Assembly (NCBI GenBank): GCA_028278405.1
Contig: JANQEK010000007.1
Coordinates: forward strand, 180,048-244,047
Origin: Nitrospinaceae bacterium
GTDB taxonomy: Bacteria; Nitrospinota; Nitrospinia; Nitrospinales; Nitrospinaceae
Length of the DNA: 64,000 nt
Reading direction: 5' to 3'
This document shows, piece by piece, positions 44,394 to 53,667 of the stretch; within the stretch, counting starts at the first letter, position 1; every line of letters begins with the position of its first letter. A model generated the notes under the pieces. The model did no database searches. It saw only the letters and a program-made list of their open reading frames with translations, and was not told the origin of the DNA. A program made the position numbers and the translations under genes.

Positions 44394-44708
44394 TCACCCC
44401 GGATACTCACTTTTAAATCCCAAAATGTAATATTGGTTGAATTCCAAAGGCTCAATCGCGGCAGGATAGATCATGTCCACAAACCGCTTGGTGGCGGGAG
44501 ATCTCTGGTGGATGGCGACGGCGTCTTCGTTTTCGAAAATCATCGTGTGCAGGAACCGTGTGGGATGTCCCATTTCCTGGTTTGCCATGTAGAACAACGT
44601 GGTGGGTTCGTTGATCCGTATGTATTTGACAAATTCCTCAACGGTGCGTTTGCAATCCTCCACCATTTCCGGAGGGACCTGATAACGCGCTGTCATGCAT
44701 ACTGGCAT
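44394..44708 (-). CDS. ABM-domain (putative quinol monooxygenase-like) protein
   Basis: A 104-aa protein of the dimeric ferredoxin-like ABM fold. Marks: ARYQVPPEMVEDCKRTVEEFVKYIRINEPTTLFYMANQEMG and HTMIFENEDAVAIHQRSPATKRFVDMIYP. Members include small cofactor-free monooxygenases that act on quinols, and others with unknown function. GAAAGGA precedes the ATG. It is the last gene of queE-mutY-CDF-ABM on the minus strand, 17 bp after the CDF gene. Substrate cannot be told. Confidence 0.82.
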   Translation of the reverse strand: MPVCMTARYQVPPEMVEDCKRTVEEFVKYIRINEPTTLFYMANQEMGHPTRFLHTMIFENEDAVAIHQRSPATKRFVDMIYPAAIEPLEFNQYYILGFKSEYPG

Positions 44709-44725
44709 GAATCGTATTCCTTTCT

Positions 44726-45877
44726 TTAGTGAATTAAGTTGGGATTAGGATCAATAAAGACCCGGACTTCATGGATGTGTTCGATGGTTTCAAGATGTGC
44801 CTTCAGCTCCATCAAAGCGGAGTTGGCTTTATCAGGATCGATTCCACTCTTCATAGTGACATATACTTCAAGCGTGGTTTTGCCGCCATGATAATGAGCC
44901 CGAAGCTGAGTTCGCCCCTCAATATCTTTCATTGAATCAATTATTTTGTCGACGTGCTTTTCCAAATAGCTTCGGTTAGCCCAGTAAATAGTCTCGAATG
45001 AAGCGTCGTCTTCGGTATCGACGTGAACAAGAACGTCTTGAACATTATCCATGGTCCGGATCAATTCTCGTCGAACACTCTCAGCAATCTGATGTCCTTC
45101 GGTCACGGAGGCTTCAGGATCGACCAGAATGTGAACATCCATGAGGACATCTCCGCCGATCCGTCGGGTTCTTAAATTATGGGTTTGGATCACGCCGGGG
45201 AATTTGTTAATCATGGCTTCAATGCGACGAGTTTCCTCTTCGCTCAAGGCCGTATCCATAAGGTCGCTCAATCCTTTGAAAGCAATGTCATAGCCCACTT
45301 TCATGATCATTATTGAAACAAGAATCGCTGCTATGGGATCCATAATGGGATACCCTGCCATCGCCCCGCCTATACCGATCAATGCAGCGATTGAGGAAAT
45401 GGCATCCGAGCGGTGGTGCCAGGCATTTGCGACAAGCGAAGGACTGTTGGTTTTTTCACCCGTCGCCAGCGTATACCGAAACAAAATTTCTTTCACTCCG
45501 AGGGAAGTCACCGCTGCCAATGCAGCGGGGATTAGAGGAATACGGAACGCATCGGTGGCGATAATTTTCCAGGATTCGTAAGCCAGGCCAAATCCCGCGA
45601 TGATGATCACCGCGCCGACCAAAGTGGAACCGATGGTCTCCGCCCGTCCGTGGCCGTAGGGGTGGTTCTCGTCCGCCGGGAGTTGACCTATTTTGTGGGT
45701 GAATAGCACCACGCCGTCGGTCAGTAAATCAGACAGGGAATGAATCCCGTCCGCGATCATGGCGGTGCTTCTTCCAAAGATTCCTCCGGCGATTTTCAGA
45801 GCGGCCAGCAAAAGATTCGCCAGTGCCCCGATCACAATGATTCGCACCCCCGGATTTTTTTGAAAATAATTCAGCAT
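44726..45877 (-). CDS. Cation diffusion facilitator (CDF) metal exporter
   Basis: A 383-aa inner-membrane exporter with six helices and an extended cytosolic tail. Metal-site residues are visible in DGIHSLSDLLTDG (helix 2) and HHRSDAISS (helix 5); the helix 2/3 loop has PADENHPYGHGRAETIG. The C-terminal dimerisation domain (about 210-290) contains VHILVDPEASVTEGHQIAESV. A further domain (about 300-383) repeats the same ferredoxin-like pattern (HYHGGKTTLEVYVTMKSGI), so the tail is doubled compared with a standard CDF of 300 aa. Substrates of the family are Zn, Fe, Mn, Co or Ni. Tightly spaced between mutY and the ABM gene. Confidence 0.92.
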   Translation of the reverse strand: MLNYFQKNPGVRIIVIGALANLLLAALKIAGGIFGRSTAMIADGIHSLSDLLTDGVVLFTHKIGQLPADENHPYGHGRAETIGSTLVGAVIIIAGFGLAYESWKIIATDAFRIPLIPAALAAVTSLGVKEILFRYTLATGEKTNSPSLVANAWHHRSDAISSIAALIGIGGAMAGYPIMDPIAAILVSIMIMKVGYDIAFKGLSDLMDTALSEEETRRIEAMINKFPGVIQTHNLRTRRIGGDVLMDVHILVDPEASVTEGHQIAESVRRELIRTMDNVQDVLVHVDTEDDASFETIYWANRSYLEKHVDKIIDSMKDIEGRTQLRAHYHGGKTTLEVYVTMKSGIDPDKANSALMELKAHLETIEHIHEVRVFIDPNPNLIH

Positions 45878-45899
45878 CAGTTGGTATTGTCAGACTCGG

Positions 45900-46988
45900 T
45901 TAGAGTTTTTCACCTTTGTTCAAAAGACTTTTTACGATTCTGGCATTAGCAGCCGGAAAGGTGTATTGGTTCAAATCTTCGTATTTAACCCATTTCCACT
46001 GTTCACACTGGGTGGCCCGGATGCGTCCGGATTTCCAGGGACACCAGAACACATTCAGCGTAACCCGAAATTGTGTGTAGCTATGCTTAATGGTCATCAG
46101 TTTCTTTGAAATCGTTATGGGAACACCCAGTTCCTCTTTGATCTCACGTTTGAGACAGGCCTCTTCCGTTTCCTCCGGCTTGCGTTTGCCGCCGGGGAAT
46201 TCCCACAGGCCGCCCATCAGCCCGCTGTGTGGTCGTTGCTGGATATATACTTTTCCACCACGCGTGATGACCGCTGCACTCACTTCAATTTTTTTTGTAG
46301 GTGTACGCACCTTGGGCGCCGGGAATTTGTCCACCTCTCCCCGTTGCTGAGCCTCACATGGCTTTTGCAAGGGACATATCAAACAGAGGGGTTTCTTGGG
46401 CAGACAAACGGTTGCCCCCAGTTCCATCATCGCTTGATTGAAGTCCCCCGGTCGCTGGGTAGGCACCAGTTCGCTCGAAGTCTCCCATAGATGTTTTTCA
46501 TGGGCGGAGGGGACACCGTTGCTTTGCATGACGAACAGACGCGAAAGGACTCGCTTGACGTTGCCGTCCAACACGGGTACCGGTTGATCGAACGCGATAC
46601 TTAATATCGCCCCCGCAGTGTAGCGCCCGACACCGGGAAGCTTGATAAGAGAGTCGTAGGTGTTCGGTACCTTGCCGTTGTGTTCTTTTACAACCAGTTT
46701 GGCGGCACGGTGCAGATTGCGGGCGCGGGAGTAGTATCCGAGGCCTTCCCAATGTTTAAGAACGGTTTCTTCATGCGAACGGGCCAGTTTTTGAAGAGTC
46801 GGAAAACTTTTCATCCAGCGCTCGAAATACGGGATGACCGTTTTTACCTGCGTCTGTTGGAGCATGATTTCGGAAACCCAGATCGGATACGGGTGTCCGG
46901 TTCGCCGCCACGGCATATCGCGTTGTTCGGTATCAAACCAACTGAGCAGAGCTTTTTGAATGTTTCGTTTAACCGAGGTTGGTTTCAT
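45900..46988 (-). CDS. mutY: A/G-specific adenine glycosylase
   Basis: Base-excision repair enzyme that removes A paired with 8-oxoG. The 362-aa chain has the HhH-GPD domain (about 15-220): PYPIWVSEIMLQQTQVKTVIPYFERWM with the catalytic Glu, LIKLPGVGRYTAGAI (helix-hairpin-helix) and VPVLDGNVKRVL with the catalytic Asp. The four cysteines CLICPLQKPC preceded by CLPKKPLC bind the 4Fe-4S cluster. The C-terminal NUDIX-like domain (about 235-355, SAAVITRGGKVYIQQRPHSGLMGGLWEFPGGKR) reads 8-oxoG. It sits 28 bp after queE and 22 bp before the CDF gene. Confidence 0.95.
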   Translation of the reverse strand: MKPTSVKRNIQKALLSWFDTEQRDMPWRRTGHPYPIWVSEIMLQQTQVKTVIPYFERWMKSFPTLQKLARSHEETVLKHWEGLGYYSRARNLHRAAKLVVKEHNGKVPNTYDSLIKLPGVGRYTAGAILSIAFDQPVPVLDGNVKRVLSRLFVMQSNGVPSAHEKHLWETSSELVPTQRPGDFNQAMMELGATVCLPKKPLCLICPLQKPCEAQQRGEVDKFPAPKVRTPTKKIEVSAAVITRGGKVYIQQRPHSGLMGGLWEFPGGKRKPEETEEACLKREIKEELGVPITISKKLMTIKHSYTQFRVTLNVFWCPWKSGRIRATQCEQWKWVKYEDLNQYTFPAANARIVKSLLNKGEKL

Positions 46989-47016
46989 GTTCGGGAAGCG
47001 AAGGGGTGAGAACGGG

Positions 47017-47655
47017 TTATACGCCGATGGCGTCCTTCCCCCAGATGACTTTGTGGAGCTGGGTCTGCACCCGGACTGGGAGATTGTCCTCCAACACCCA
47101 TTCCGAAAGCTCCTTCAGATCGAGTTTGTCATAAACAGGTGAAAAAAGCACTTTGACTTTTTTATGGATACGGGTGCGGTCCAGAACCTTCCGGCTCCAC
47201 TCGTAATCCGTGCGGTCCGCCAATACAAATTTCACTTCATCTTTCGAATTGAGATGATCCAGGTTATCCCATAAATTCTTGGAGACCTCGCCGCTGCCGG
47301 GGCACTTGATGTCCAGAATCTTGATCACCTGTTCCGGGACTTTGTCCACGGAGACCCCACCCCCTGTCTCCAGCAGAACCTGGAATTTTTTTTCGAGAAG
47401 GGCATCCATAAGGTTGTACACATCGTCCTGCAAAAGCGGTTCGCCGCCGGTGATTTCAACCAGCGGAACACCGAGCGGTTCGATGGCATCCACAATATCC
47501 TTTACGGACTTCGTTTTGCCTTCGTAAAACGCGTACTCTGTATCGCACCAGGTGCACCGGAGATTGCATCCCGTCAGTCGGACAAAAATGCAGGGCAACC
47601 CCGTAAAGGAAGATTCACCCTGGATGCTTTTAAAGATTTCGTTGACTGTCAACAT
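47017..47655 (-). CDS. queE: 7-carboxy-7-deazaguanine synthase
   Basis: Radical SAM enzyme that makes 7-carboxy-7-deazaguanine in the queuosine pathway. I use the ATG at 47655, giving 212 aa; a TTG two codons upstream is also possible and neither has a clear ribosome site. The motif CNLRCTWCDTEYAFYEG has the three cluster cysteines; VNEIFKSIQGESSFTGLPCIFVRLTGCNLRC and VEITGGEPLLQ are typical. The short length agrees with the family. Its partner queC lies 16 kb away at 63173. First gene of the queE-mutY-CDF-ABM run. Confidence 0.94.
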   Translation of the reverse strand: MLTVNEIFKSIQGESSFTGLPCIFVRLTGCNLRCTWCDTEYAFYEGKTKSVKDIVDAIEPLGVPLVEITGGEPLLQDDVYNLMDALLEKKFQVLLETGGGVSVDKVPEQVIKILDIKCPGSGEVSKNLWDNLDHLNSKDEVKFVLADRTDYEWSRKVLDRTRIHKKVKVLFSPVYDKLDLKELSEWVLEDNLPVRVQTQLHKVIWGKDAIGV

Positions 47656-47848
47656 GGTCAAATTTTACACCAATGAAGCCGGAGGATCACCCTCAAATGG
47701 GCGCATCAGACACTGAAGGCTTAATTTCTGCGATTTAAAGCGTTTGCAACTGATTCGAGTGGAACTGAAAGAGGAATTTATTTATGATATGAACCTTTGT
47801 TGCGATGCTGCCAAGACGGCTGACCCTGATCCTGGAAAGTGAGTTGAA

Positions 47849-48817
47849 ATGAAACCGATTGTGACCGTGACCCAAAATTTCCCGAATGGAGCCCTTGAAA
47901 AATTAAGAGCCCATACCCAGGTGATTTACAACGATTCTGGAAGTTCCCTGAGCTCAGCTGATCTGGTCGACCGCGCAGGGAAAAGCCATGCGCTCATCAG
48001 CTATCTGACTGACAAGATCGACGCTTCTGTTCTCGATGCGGGAGGAAGCCGTCTGAAGATTGTTGCCAATTTCGGGGCGGGTTTTAACAATATCGATGTC
48101 GTTCACGCCCGCAAGAAAAATATCTGGGTGAGCAACACGCCCGGTGTGCTCCACGAAACCACCGCCGACCTCACCTGGGCTATGATCCTGGGTATCGCGC
48201 GACGCATTGTCGAGTCAGACCGCTACACCCGTCAGGGAGAATTTTATGGTTGGCGGGGAGACCTGTTTCTGGGGGGCGACGTGTACGGAAAAACCCTGGG
48301 CGTCATCGGATGTGGAGAGATTGGCAAGGCGGTCGCGCGGCGGGCTCTGGGATTCAATATGCGCGTGTTGTATCACCAGAGAAGGCATATCCCGGCGGCG
48401 ATGGAGAAAAAGCTCAACGCCCGTCTCGTTCCTCTTAACCAATTGTTGAAAGAGTCCGATTTTGTGACCCTGCATGTGCCGTTGACACGTGATACCCAGT
48501 ATATGATTGGAGAGGAGCAGTTGGCGATGATGAAGCCGACGGCTTATCTCATTCACGCGGCGCGAGGTAAAGTGGTTGACGACCGGGCTTTGGTCGCAGC
48601 GCTGAAAAACAATACCATCGCGGGAGCGGCGCTCGATGTTTTCGAACATGAGCCGGAATTGACCGCGGGGATGACTCAATTGGACAACCTCATTATCCTG
48701 CCGCATATCGGCAGCGCAACGGTGGCTACCCGCGATACCATGGCGTTATTAGTGGTCGCTAATGTGTTCGATGCCCTGGCCGGCAAAACCCCCCGGTCTC
48801 TTGTACCGGGTTGGTGA
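47849..48817 (+). CDS. D-isomer-specific 2-hydroxyacid dehydrogenase (glyoxylate/hydroxypyruvate reductase type)
   Basis: A 322-aa NAD(P)H-dependent enzyme of the glyoxylate/hydroxypyruvate/D-glycerate dehydrogenase family. The Rossmann motif is GVIGCGEIGKAVARRALGFNMRVLYHQRR. Active-site residues appear in LKIVANFGAGFNNIDV, the Arg in HAARGKVVDDRAL, the Glu in DVFEHEPEL and the His in LPHIGSATVATR. The first 100 residues open with PIVTVTQNFPNGALEKL. Likely reaction: reduction of glyoxylate or hydroxypyruvate. GGAAAGTGAG precedes the ATG. It stands alone. Confidence 0.9.
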   Translation: MKPIVTVTQNFPNGALEKLRAHTQVIYNDSGSSLSSADLVDRAGKSHALISYLTDKIDASVLDAGGSRLKIVANFGAGFNNIDVVHARKKNIWVSNTPGVLHETTADLTWAMILGIARRIVESDRYTRQGEFYGWRGDLFLGGDVYGKTLGVIGCGEIGKAVARRALGFNMRVLYHQRRHIPAAMEKKLNARLVPLNQLLKESDFVTLHVPLTRDTQYMIGEEQLAMMKPTAYLIHAARGKVVDDRALVAALKNNTIAGAALDVFEHEPELTAGMTQLDNLIILPHIGSATVATRDTMALLVVANVFDALAGKTPRSLVPGW

Positions 48818-48985
48818 CAATAACCCACTCTCTCCAGGCAACGGTTAGAATTTTCTTCGAAGTATTTCCTCGATGTCTCATCGATTTGCCTTTCCTCGAA
48901 TTTTCTGATAAATAATTCGGAAAAGCGAAAAATTTATATTTCAAAGCTTCTCCGTCCATCAACCTGACTTGAAGGAGGACTGAAT

Positions 48986-49903
48986 ATGGCCAAGACAATA
49001 AGGATCGGTACATTCAATTGCGAAAACCTCTTTGCCCGTTACAAATTCAAAACCAGCCGCTCCGTCGAAAACATCAGTAAAGAAGGTTGGGACGTAAATG
49101 ACACCAAATTTGGGAAATTCGACAAAACGGTCCGGAAATTGACCGGACTCGCGATCAAGAAAATCAAAGCCGATGTAATCGCTTTGCAGGAAGTGGAAAA
49201 CCTGGAAGTGCTGCGCCGCTTTCGGAGCAAATTTTTAGGAGGAAGTAAAAAATTCCCGCATGCTCTTGTTATCGACAGCTATGATCCACGGAAAATTGAT
49301 GTGGCGTTTCTCAGCCGGTATCCGATCACCCATATAAAAACTCACCAGGATCGCAAAAACAAAAAAAAATCCAGAGTGTTTTCCAGGGATTGTCTGGAAG
49401 TCGATATTGACTTCAAGGGGCAAACAATAACTTTGTATGCCAATCATTTCAAATCAATGATGGGTGGACGGAAAAAAACCAGGGCGCGCCGGCTGGATCA
49501 GGCGAATGCGGTCAAAGCTATCATCAAAGACCGGTTTGGCACCAAGGCGGGAAAGCATCCGTTTATCGTGCTCGGAGATTTAAACGATTATATGAAAACA
49601 GATTCGGAAGGGAGCCCCAGTCTCAACCCCATCGTTAAATGGAGTCAGGTTGAAAACGTGGTGAACCGGCTTCCAGCGGATGAGCAATGGACTCATTTTT
49701 ATCCCAAGAAAAAAAGCTACCATCAGCTTGACTATATTCTGGTTTCCAAAAGCTTGGCGAAAAAGGTGGAAAAAGTGGCTATCGAGCGGCGTGGAACCCC
49801 CAAGAGGGCTGAGCGATTTACCGGGAAACGATTTAAGGGAGTGGGAAAGAACGAACCGAAAGCTTCCGATCATTGTCCCGTCGTGGTCGAATTCAAAATA
49901 TAA
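48986..49903 (+). CDS. Endonuclease/exonuclease/phosphatase (EEP) family protein
   Basis: A 305-aa protein of the EEP (DNase I-like) fold. Marks: IRIGTFNCENLFARYKF with the catalytic Asn, VIALQEVENLEVL with the metal-binding Glu, FIVLGDLNDYMKTDS (Asp and Asn) and a final EPKASDHCPVVVEF with the Asp-His pair. There is no signal peptide, so it is probably cytosolic, although the family has exported nucleases. Basic composition suggests nucleic acid as substrate. GGAGG lies eight bases before the ATG. Neighbours on both sides are unrelated. Confidence 0.88.
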   Translation: MAKTIRIGTFNCENLFARYKFKTSRSVENISKEGWDVNDTKFGKFDKTVRKLTGLAIKKIKADVIALQEVENLEVLRRFRSKFLGGSKKFPHALVIDSYDPRKIDVAFLSRYPITHIKTHQDRKNKKKSRVFSRDCLEVDIDFKGQTITLYANHFKSMMGGRKKTRARRLDQANAVKAIIKDRFGTKAGKHPFIVLGDLNDYMKTDSEGSPSLNPIVKWSQVENVVNRLPADEQWTHFYPKKKSYHQLDYILVSKSLAKKVEKVAIERRGTPKRAERFTGKRFKGVGKNEPKASDHCPVVVEFKI

Positions 49904-50019
49904 CTTGCTCCATGAGTCATTGGGACTGGTCTTGACGCAACCGCACTGTATCGGGATAATAGGATAATTCTTACGCTCTACTTGCTGTTCTCTAATTATT
50001 GTTTCCAAATGTTTCTCCT

Positions 50020-50889
50020 ATGAAATTCCTGAACAGTTCGTTGCTTGTTGTCATTATTTTTCTATGGCCGAGTGTCGGCCAGGCGGAAAAAGAACATCCG
50101 TTCTGGCAACTGGTGGCGAAGAGTTATCTGATTGTTGAAGGATCGATAACTGTGCCGGTTGAAGAGATCCAAAACGCCGGGCAAACCGGCGACCACGACT
50201 ACGTCGAGATCAAAGTGGATGCAAGCAAACCCCTCAAGGGAAACCCCGAATCGGCGCATTTCAATTTCCGTTATTACACCGATACGGAACAATACGGAGG
50301 CGTTTCCCGAAGAAAAATCATTTCACAAAACGGCAAACCCGCAATTTTATTTCTCCAGAAGGTGAAAAAGAAATATTACCTGGCTGCCTATGTGCCGGAA
50401 GCGTTAGAACCCGCCAATACGCCGCTGGCTACCCGGGTTCTGAAAGAAGTCGATGTTCAGGAAAAGTTGATTCAGGCCAGTGATAGTCATGCCGATCGGA
50501 ACGTTCTACCGAAGGAGTCGGAAGTGCAGAGCCTGGTAGAACTGATGGTGGATAAAAGTACGGATCCCGCCACGGCGCAGGCGGTGTACGAAGCGGTAAT
50601 TGCTTTGGGCAAAGACGCCATACCCACGATTGTCAAGTACATGGACGACCGGCGCAAACTCAACATCCCCAAGATATCGTTACCCCCCTGGTGGCCCGGC
50701 GCGCATGAAGGGCTCGTGCATTACGGTCCTGAAACCGTGACCGACGTGATGTCCGTTGCCCTGATGGCTCTCACCAACCAAGACCTGACCGCTATCTACA
50801 ACGGCGGTACCGAACTGGAACGGGCCCAGGCTGTCCGCATCTGGAAAGTTTACGAGCGCAGAACCTACGGAAAGTCTGCCAGCCGATAA
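50020..50889 (+). CDS. Exported protein with HEAT-type C-terminus, unknown
   Basis: A 289-aa protein. The ATG at 50020 opens a signal peptide (FLNSSLLVVIIFLWPSVGQA). Residues about 25-145 look like a beta-sandwich: SYLIVEGSITVPVEEI, DYVEIKVDASKPLKGN, FRYYTDTEQYGG, KPAILFLQKVKKKYYLAAY. The rest (about 160-289) is helical, with VQSLVELMVDKSTDPATAQAVYEAVIALGKDAIPTIVKYMDDRR, a HEAT-like unit. The layout of a beta-domain followed by HEAT-like helices matches the next gene (51023). I recognise no family. Both could be a pair of periplasmic binding or scaffold proteins. Confidence 0.75.
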   Translation: MKFLNSSLLVVIIFLWPSVGQAEKEHPFWQLVAKSYLIVEGSITVPVEEIQNAGQTGDHDYVEIKVDASKPLKGNPESAHFNFRYYTDTEQYGGVSRRKIISQNGKPAILFLQKVKKKYYLAAYVPEALEPANTPLATRVLKEVDVQEKLIQASDSHADRNVLPKESEVQSLVELMVDKSTDPATAQAVYEAVIALGKDAIPTIVKYMDDRRKLNIPKISLPPWWPGAHEGLVHYGPETVTDVMSVALMALTNQDLTAIYNGGTELERAQAVRIWKVYERRTYGKSASR

Positions 50890-51022
50890 ACTGCAACCCT
50901 CTGATCAATAAGCCTTTATCTCCATCCAGCTTTTACAAATAACAAGAGGTTTTTCTTTGTCTAAAAGGAGCTACCCCTGTTAGCCTAATTAAATAATTCG
51001 TATTCTAAAAATATGGTGAAGT

Positions 51023-52528
51023 ATGACAGAGAATCTTTGGAAGAGCCTGGGGCGGGGATTAGGTTTCGGTTTATTACTGGTAGTCATTTCTCCAGCTAAT
51101 ATTTTGGGGTATGTGGCGCCAAGCTGTTACAAATTAGGCGCGCCTCATCATGAATGGAACGATGCAAGAGGCGACTGGGAAAAATCAATATTTGTGGGTA
51201 AAACTATTCATCACAATAGAAAGGGAGGGTATAACTTTGAAGTCCAGAAAAGCTGGACGACAAATACACCCAAAAATATTGTGGTGAGGCAAAGACATGG
51301 AAAGCTTGCAGAATTTAAACTTGGGAAAACTTATTTAGTATACGGCGAATATATAAACGAAAATAAAAAGGTCGTTCTCCTAGACCCCTGTGCCAAAGAA
51401 AGACTCGTTGAAAGGGCCTCGTTGGAATTGGAATTTCTGGACGCGGCTTCTGATGACGAAAAACTTCGGGTATTAATAAAAAAATTGCCTGCTCTCATTC
51501 AAACGAACCCAGATCCGAGCGTCCGCAAAGAAGCCGTTCAAATATTAATGAAATTGGATAAGGAGGAGTTTCCTCGGGCGCAACGAGTCGATTTATTCCT
51601 CAAGGGGCTGATAGATTCCGACCCTGAAGTGCGGACTGCCGCTGCAGAAAGCTTTAATCCTGAAAATGAGATTTCGAATTATCCCGGGATCCTCTACCAT
51701 GAAATCGCGGGCAACAAAATTATTGATAAGCTCATTCCCCTTCTGCAAGACAAGGATCGAAATGTCAGATGGAAGTCAGCCTCCGCTTTGAAGCATGTAG
51801 GCAGAGATTCTGATAAAGGAGTGCCAGCCTTGATAGCGGCCTATGAAAGTGAAGTCGCAGAACTGGAAGGTGACGAGCCGGCTTCGCCAGTGCCAAGCTC
51901 TTATTTAGTAGAAGCGTATTTTATCGCTTTGGCGGAAAACACTTCGGAAAAAGCCAGAAAGTACATGCTGCCAATTTATAAGGATAGTTTGATAACCGGG
52001 AAGCGCAGACGCAGAACATTATACTATTTGTTGGGATGGGGAGTAGATGCGCGGGCACTTGAACCACAGCTTCTTGAACTTTTTAAGCGACGCACCAAAC
52101 CTTTCAAGATTCCAAAATCTATCGATATGACTGATAAAAAAATTCTCCACGGTTTATCTCTTATGTCGAAATACCTGATGGGAAATGATGAGGTGCAGCA
52201 AATTCTTCGTGTTTTGGGTAATATGCGGTCAAAGTCGGTTGTCCCCCTGATCATAAAGTTCATTGATAGACAACGCAGTTTGTTTGCTGATGATTATTCT
52301 TGCAAGATGTTGATCTTGGCAATTCGAGCACTTGATCGGGCTGGAACACCGCAGGCGCTTAAGGAACTGGAAAATAGACTGCTTCCCGGTTACCTGGCTT
52401 CGGAACGGCAAAAGGAGCCTCCCTGCAGAACGTATGTTCTTTATTCTTTTGGCCCGTTGACTTCAGAAGTCTCGAAAAAGGCAGAAGAACAATTGAGGGA
52501 GATTAGAAGACAAAGAAAGCAAGGATAA
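51023..52528 (+). CDS. Exported NTR-like plus HEAT-repeat protein
   Basis: A 501-aa protein with a signal peptide (GLLLVVISPANILGYVA). Residues about 30-140 carry an NTR/TIMP-like beta-domain: PSCYKLGAP, SIFVGKTIHHNRKGGYNFEVQKSWTTN, VRQRHGKLAEFKLGKTYLVYGEY and a late Cys in LDPCAKERL. The rest has HEAT/armadillo-like repeats (about 150-500), for example NPDPSVRKEAVQILMKLD, SDPEVRTAAAESF, DKDRNVRWKSASALKHVG and VGRDSDKGVPALIAAY. NTR domains in bacteria are found in exported proteins without defined function. Base composition looks more AT-rich than the neighbours, so recent transfer is possible. Unknown role, likely paired with 50020. Confidence 0.8.
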   Translation: MTENLWKSLGRGLGFGLLLVVISPANILGYVAPSCYKLGAPHHEWNDARGDWEKSIFVGKTIHHNRKGGYNFEVQKSWTTNTPKNIVVRQRHGKLAEFKLGKTYLVYGEYINENKKVVLLDPCAKERLVERASLELEFLDAASDDEKLRVLIKKLPALIQTNPDPSVRKEAVQILMKLDKEEFPRAQRVDLFLKGLIDSDPEVRTAAAESFNPENEISNYPGILYHEIAGNKIIDKLIPLLQDKDRNVRWKSASALKHVGRDSDKGVPALIAAYESEVAELEGDEPASPVPSSYLVEAYFIALAENTSEKARKYMLPIYKDSLITGKRRRRTLYYLLGWGVDARALEPQLLELFKRRTKPFKIPKSIDMTDKKILHGLSLMSKYLMGNDEVQQILRVLGNMRSKSVVPLIIKFIDRQRSLFADDYSCKMLILAIRALDRAGTPQALKELENRLLPGYLASERQKEPPCRTYVLYSFGPLTSEVSKKAEEQLREIRRQRKQG

Positions 52529-52548
52529 CCCGTATTAAATAATCATAT

Positions 52549-53646
52549 TTATACATTGAACCTAAAATGCATGATATCGCCGTCCTGTACGATGTAGTCC
52601 TTCCCCTCCAAGCGTAGTTTCCCTGCTTCCTTCACGGCGTTTTCCGACTGGTACTTGACCAGATCGTCGAAATGATACACCTCGGCGCGGATGAAGCCTT
52701 TTTCAAAGTCAGTGTGAATTTTGCCAGCCGCCTGAGGGGCCCTGGAGTTTTTGGGGATGGTCCACGCGCGGTTTTCTTTTTCGCCGACGGTGAAGAAGGT
52801 GCATAGATCCAGGAGCCGATAACCCTCGTGGATCATACGGTCCAAGCCGGTTTCCTTCAGTCCCAACTCATCCAAAAACGCCTGCCGTTCTTCCGGGTCC
52901 TCGATTTCCATGATTTCATTTTCGATTTTGCCGACCAGCACCACGACGCCGGCGTCCTCCTGCTCGGCATGCTTTCGGACAGCCTGGACGTGAGCGTTGT
53001 CATCCTGTTCGGGATCGGCGATGTTGCAGACGTAGAGTACCGGCTTCGCCGTTAACAGGTTCAAGGACTTCATGTATTTTTGTTCACCGGGTGTTTCGAA
53101 CGAGACGGTCCGTGCGGGGCGGTCCTGATTCAGGCCCTCCAGCAGGCGGGTGAGTACGCTCACTTGCATACGTGCGTCCTTATCGCCGCTTTTGGCCAGT
53201 TTTTCCAGTTTCAACTTTCGTTTTTCCAGTCCTTCCATGTCGGCGATCATCAACTCGGTGTTGATGACTTCGATATCCGAATGCGAGTCCACCCGGTTTT
53301 GCACGTGCGGGATATTATCGTCCTCGAAACAACGCACCACATGGGCAATCGCGTCGACCTCGCGGATGTTGCCCAGGAACTGGTTGCCAAGCCCTTCGCC
53401 TTTCGAAGCTCCCTTCACCAGCCCGGCGATATCCACGAACTGCATGGTGGTAGGGACTCTTTTTTTGGCCGGGACCAGTTGATCAATGGTGTCCATCCTT
53501 GAATCAGGCACATCGACTACGCCGACGTTGGGATCGATTGTGGTGAAAGCATAGTTGCCCGATTCCGCTCCGGCAGAAGTGAGCGCGTTGAAGATGGTCG
53601 ATTTGCCGACGTTGGGCAGGCCGACGAGGCCGCAGGTAAAACCCAT
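52549..53646 (-). CDS. ychF: Redox-regulated ATPase YchF (OLA1 family)
   Basis: A 365-aa cytosolic P-loop protein of the Obg-related YchF/OLA1 group, which hydrolyses ATP and is linked to ribosome and stress physiology. GLVGLPNVGKSTIFNAL is the Walker A loop; the G4-like position reads NIAD (in VCNIADPEQ), the usual YchF departure from NKxD. Other blocks: FVDIAGLVKGASKGEGLGNQFLGNIREVDAI, and the C-terminal TGS-like AGKIHTDFEKGFIRAEVYHFDDLV. Length is standard. It is 21 bp downstream of the NarK-like gene. Confidence 0.96.
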   Translation of the reverse strand: MGFTCGLVGLPNVGKSTIFNALTSAGAESGNYAFTTIDPNVGVVDVPDSRMDTIDQLVPAKKRVPTTMQFVDIAGLVKGASKGEGLGNQFLGNIREVDAIAHVVRCFEDDNIPHVQNRVDSHSDIEVINTELMIADMEGLEKRKLKLEKLAKSGDKDARMQVSVLTRLLEGLNQDRPARTVSFETPGEQKYMKSLNLLTAKPVLYVCNIADPEQDDNAHVQAVRKHAEQEDAGVVVLVGKIENEIMEIEDPEERQAFLDELGLKETGLDRMIHEGYRLLDLCTFFTVGEKENRAWTIPKNSRAPQAAGKIHTDFEKGFIRAEVYHFDDLVKYQSENAVKEAGKLRLEGKDYIVQDGDIMHFRFNV

Positions 53647-53667
53647 GAAATTCCTTTCTCTATGGCA

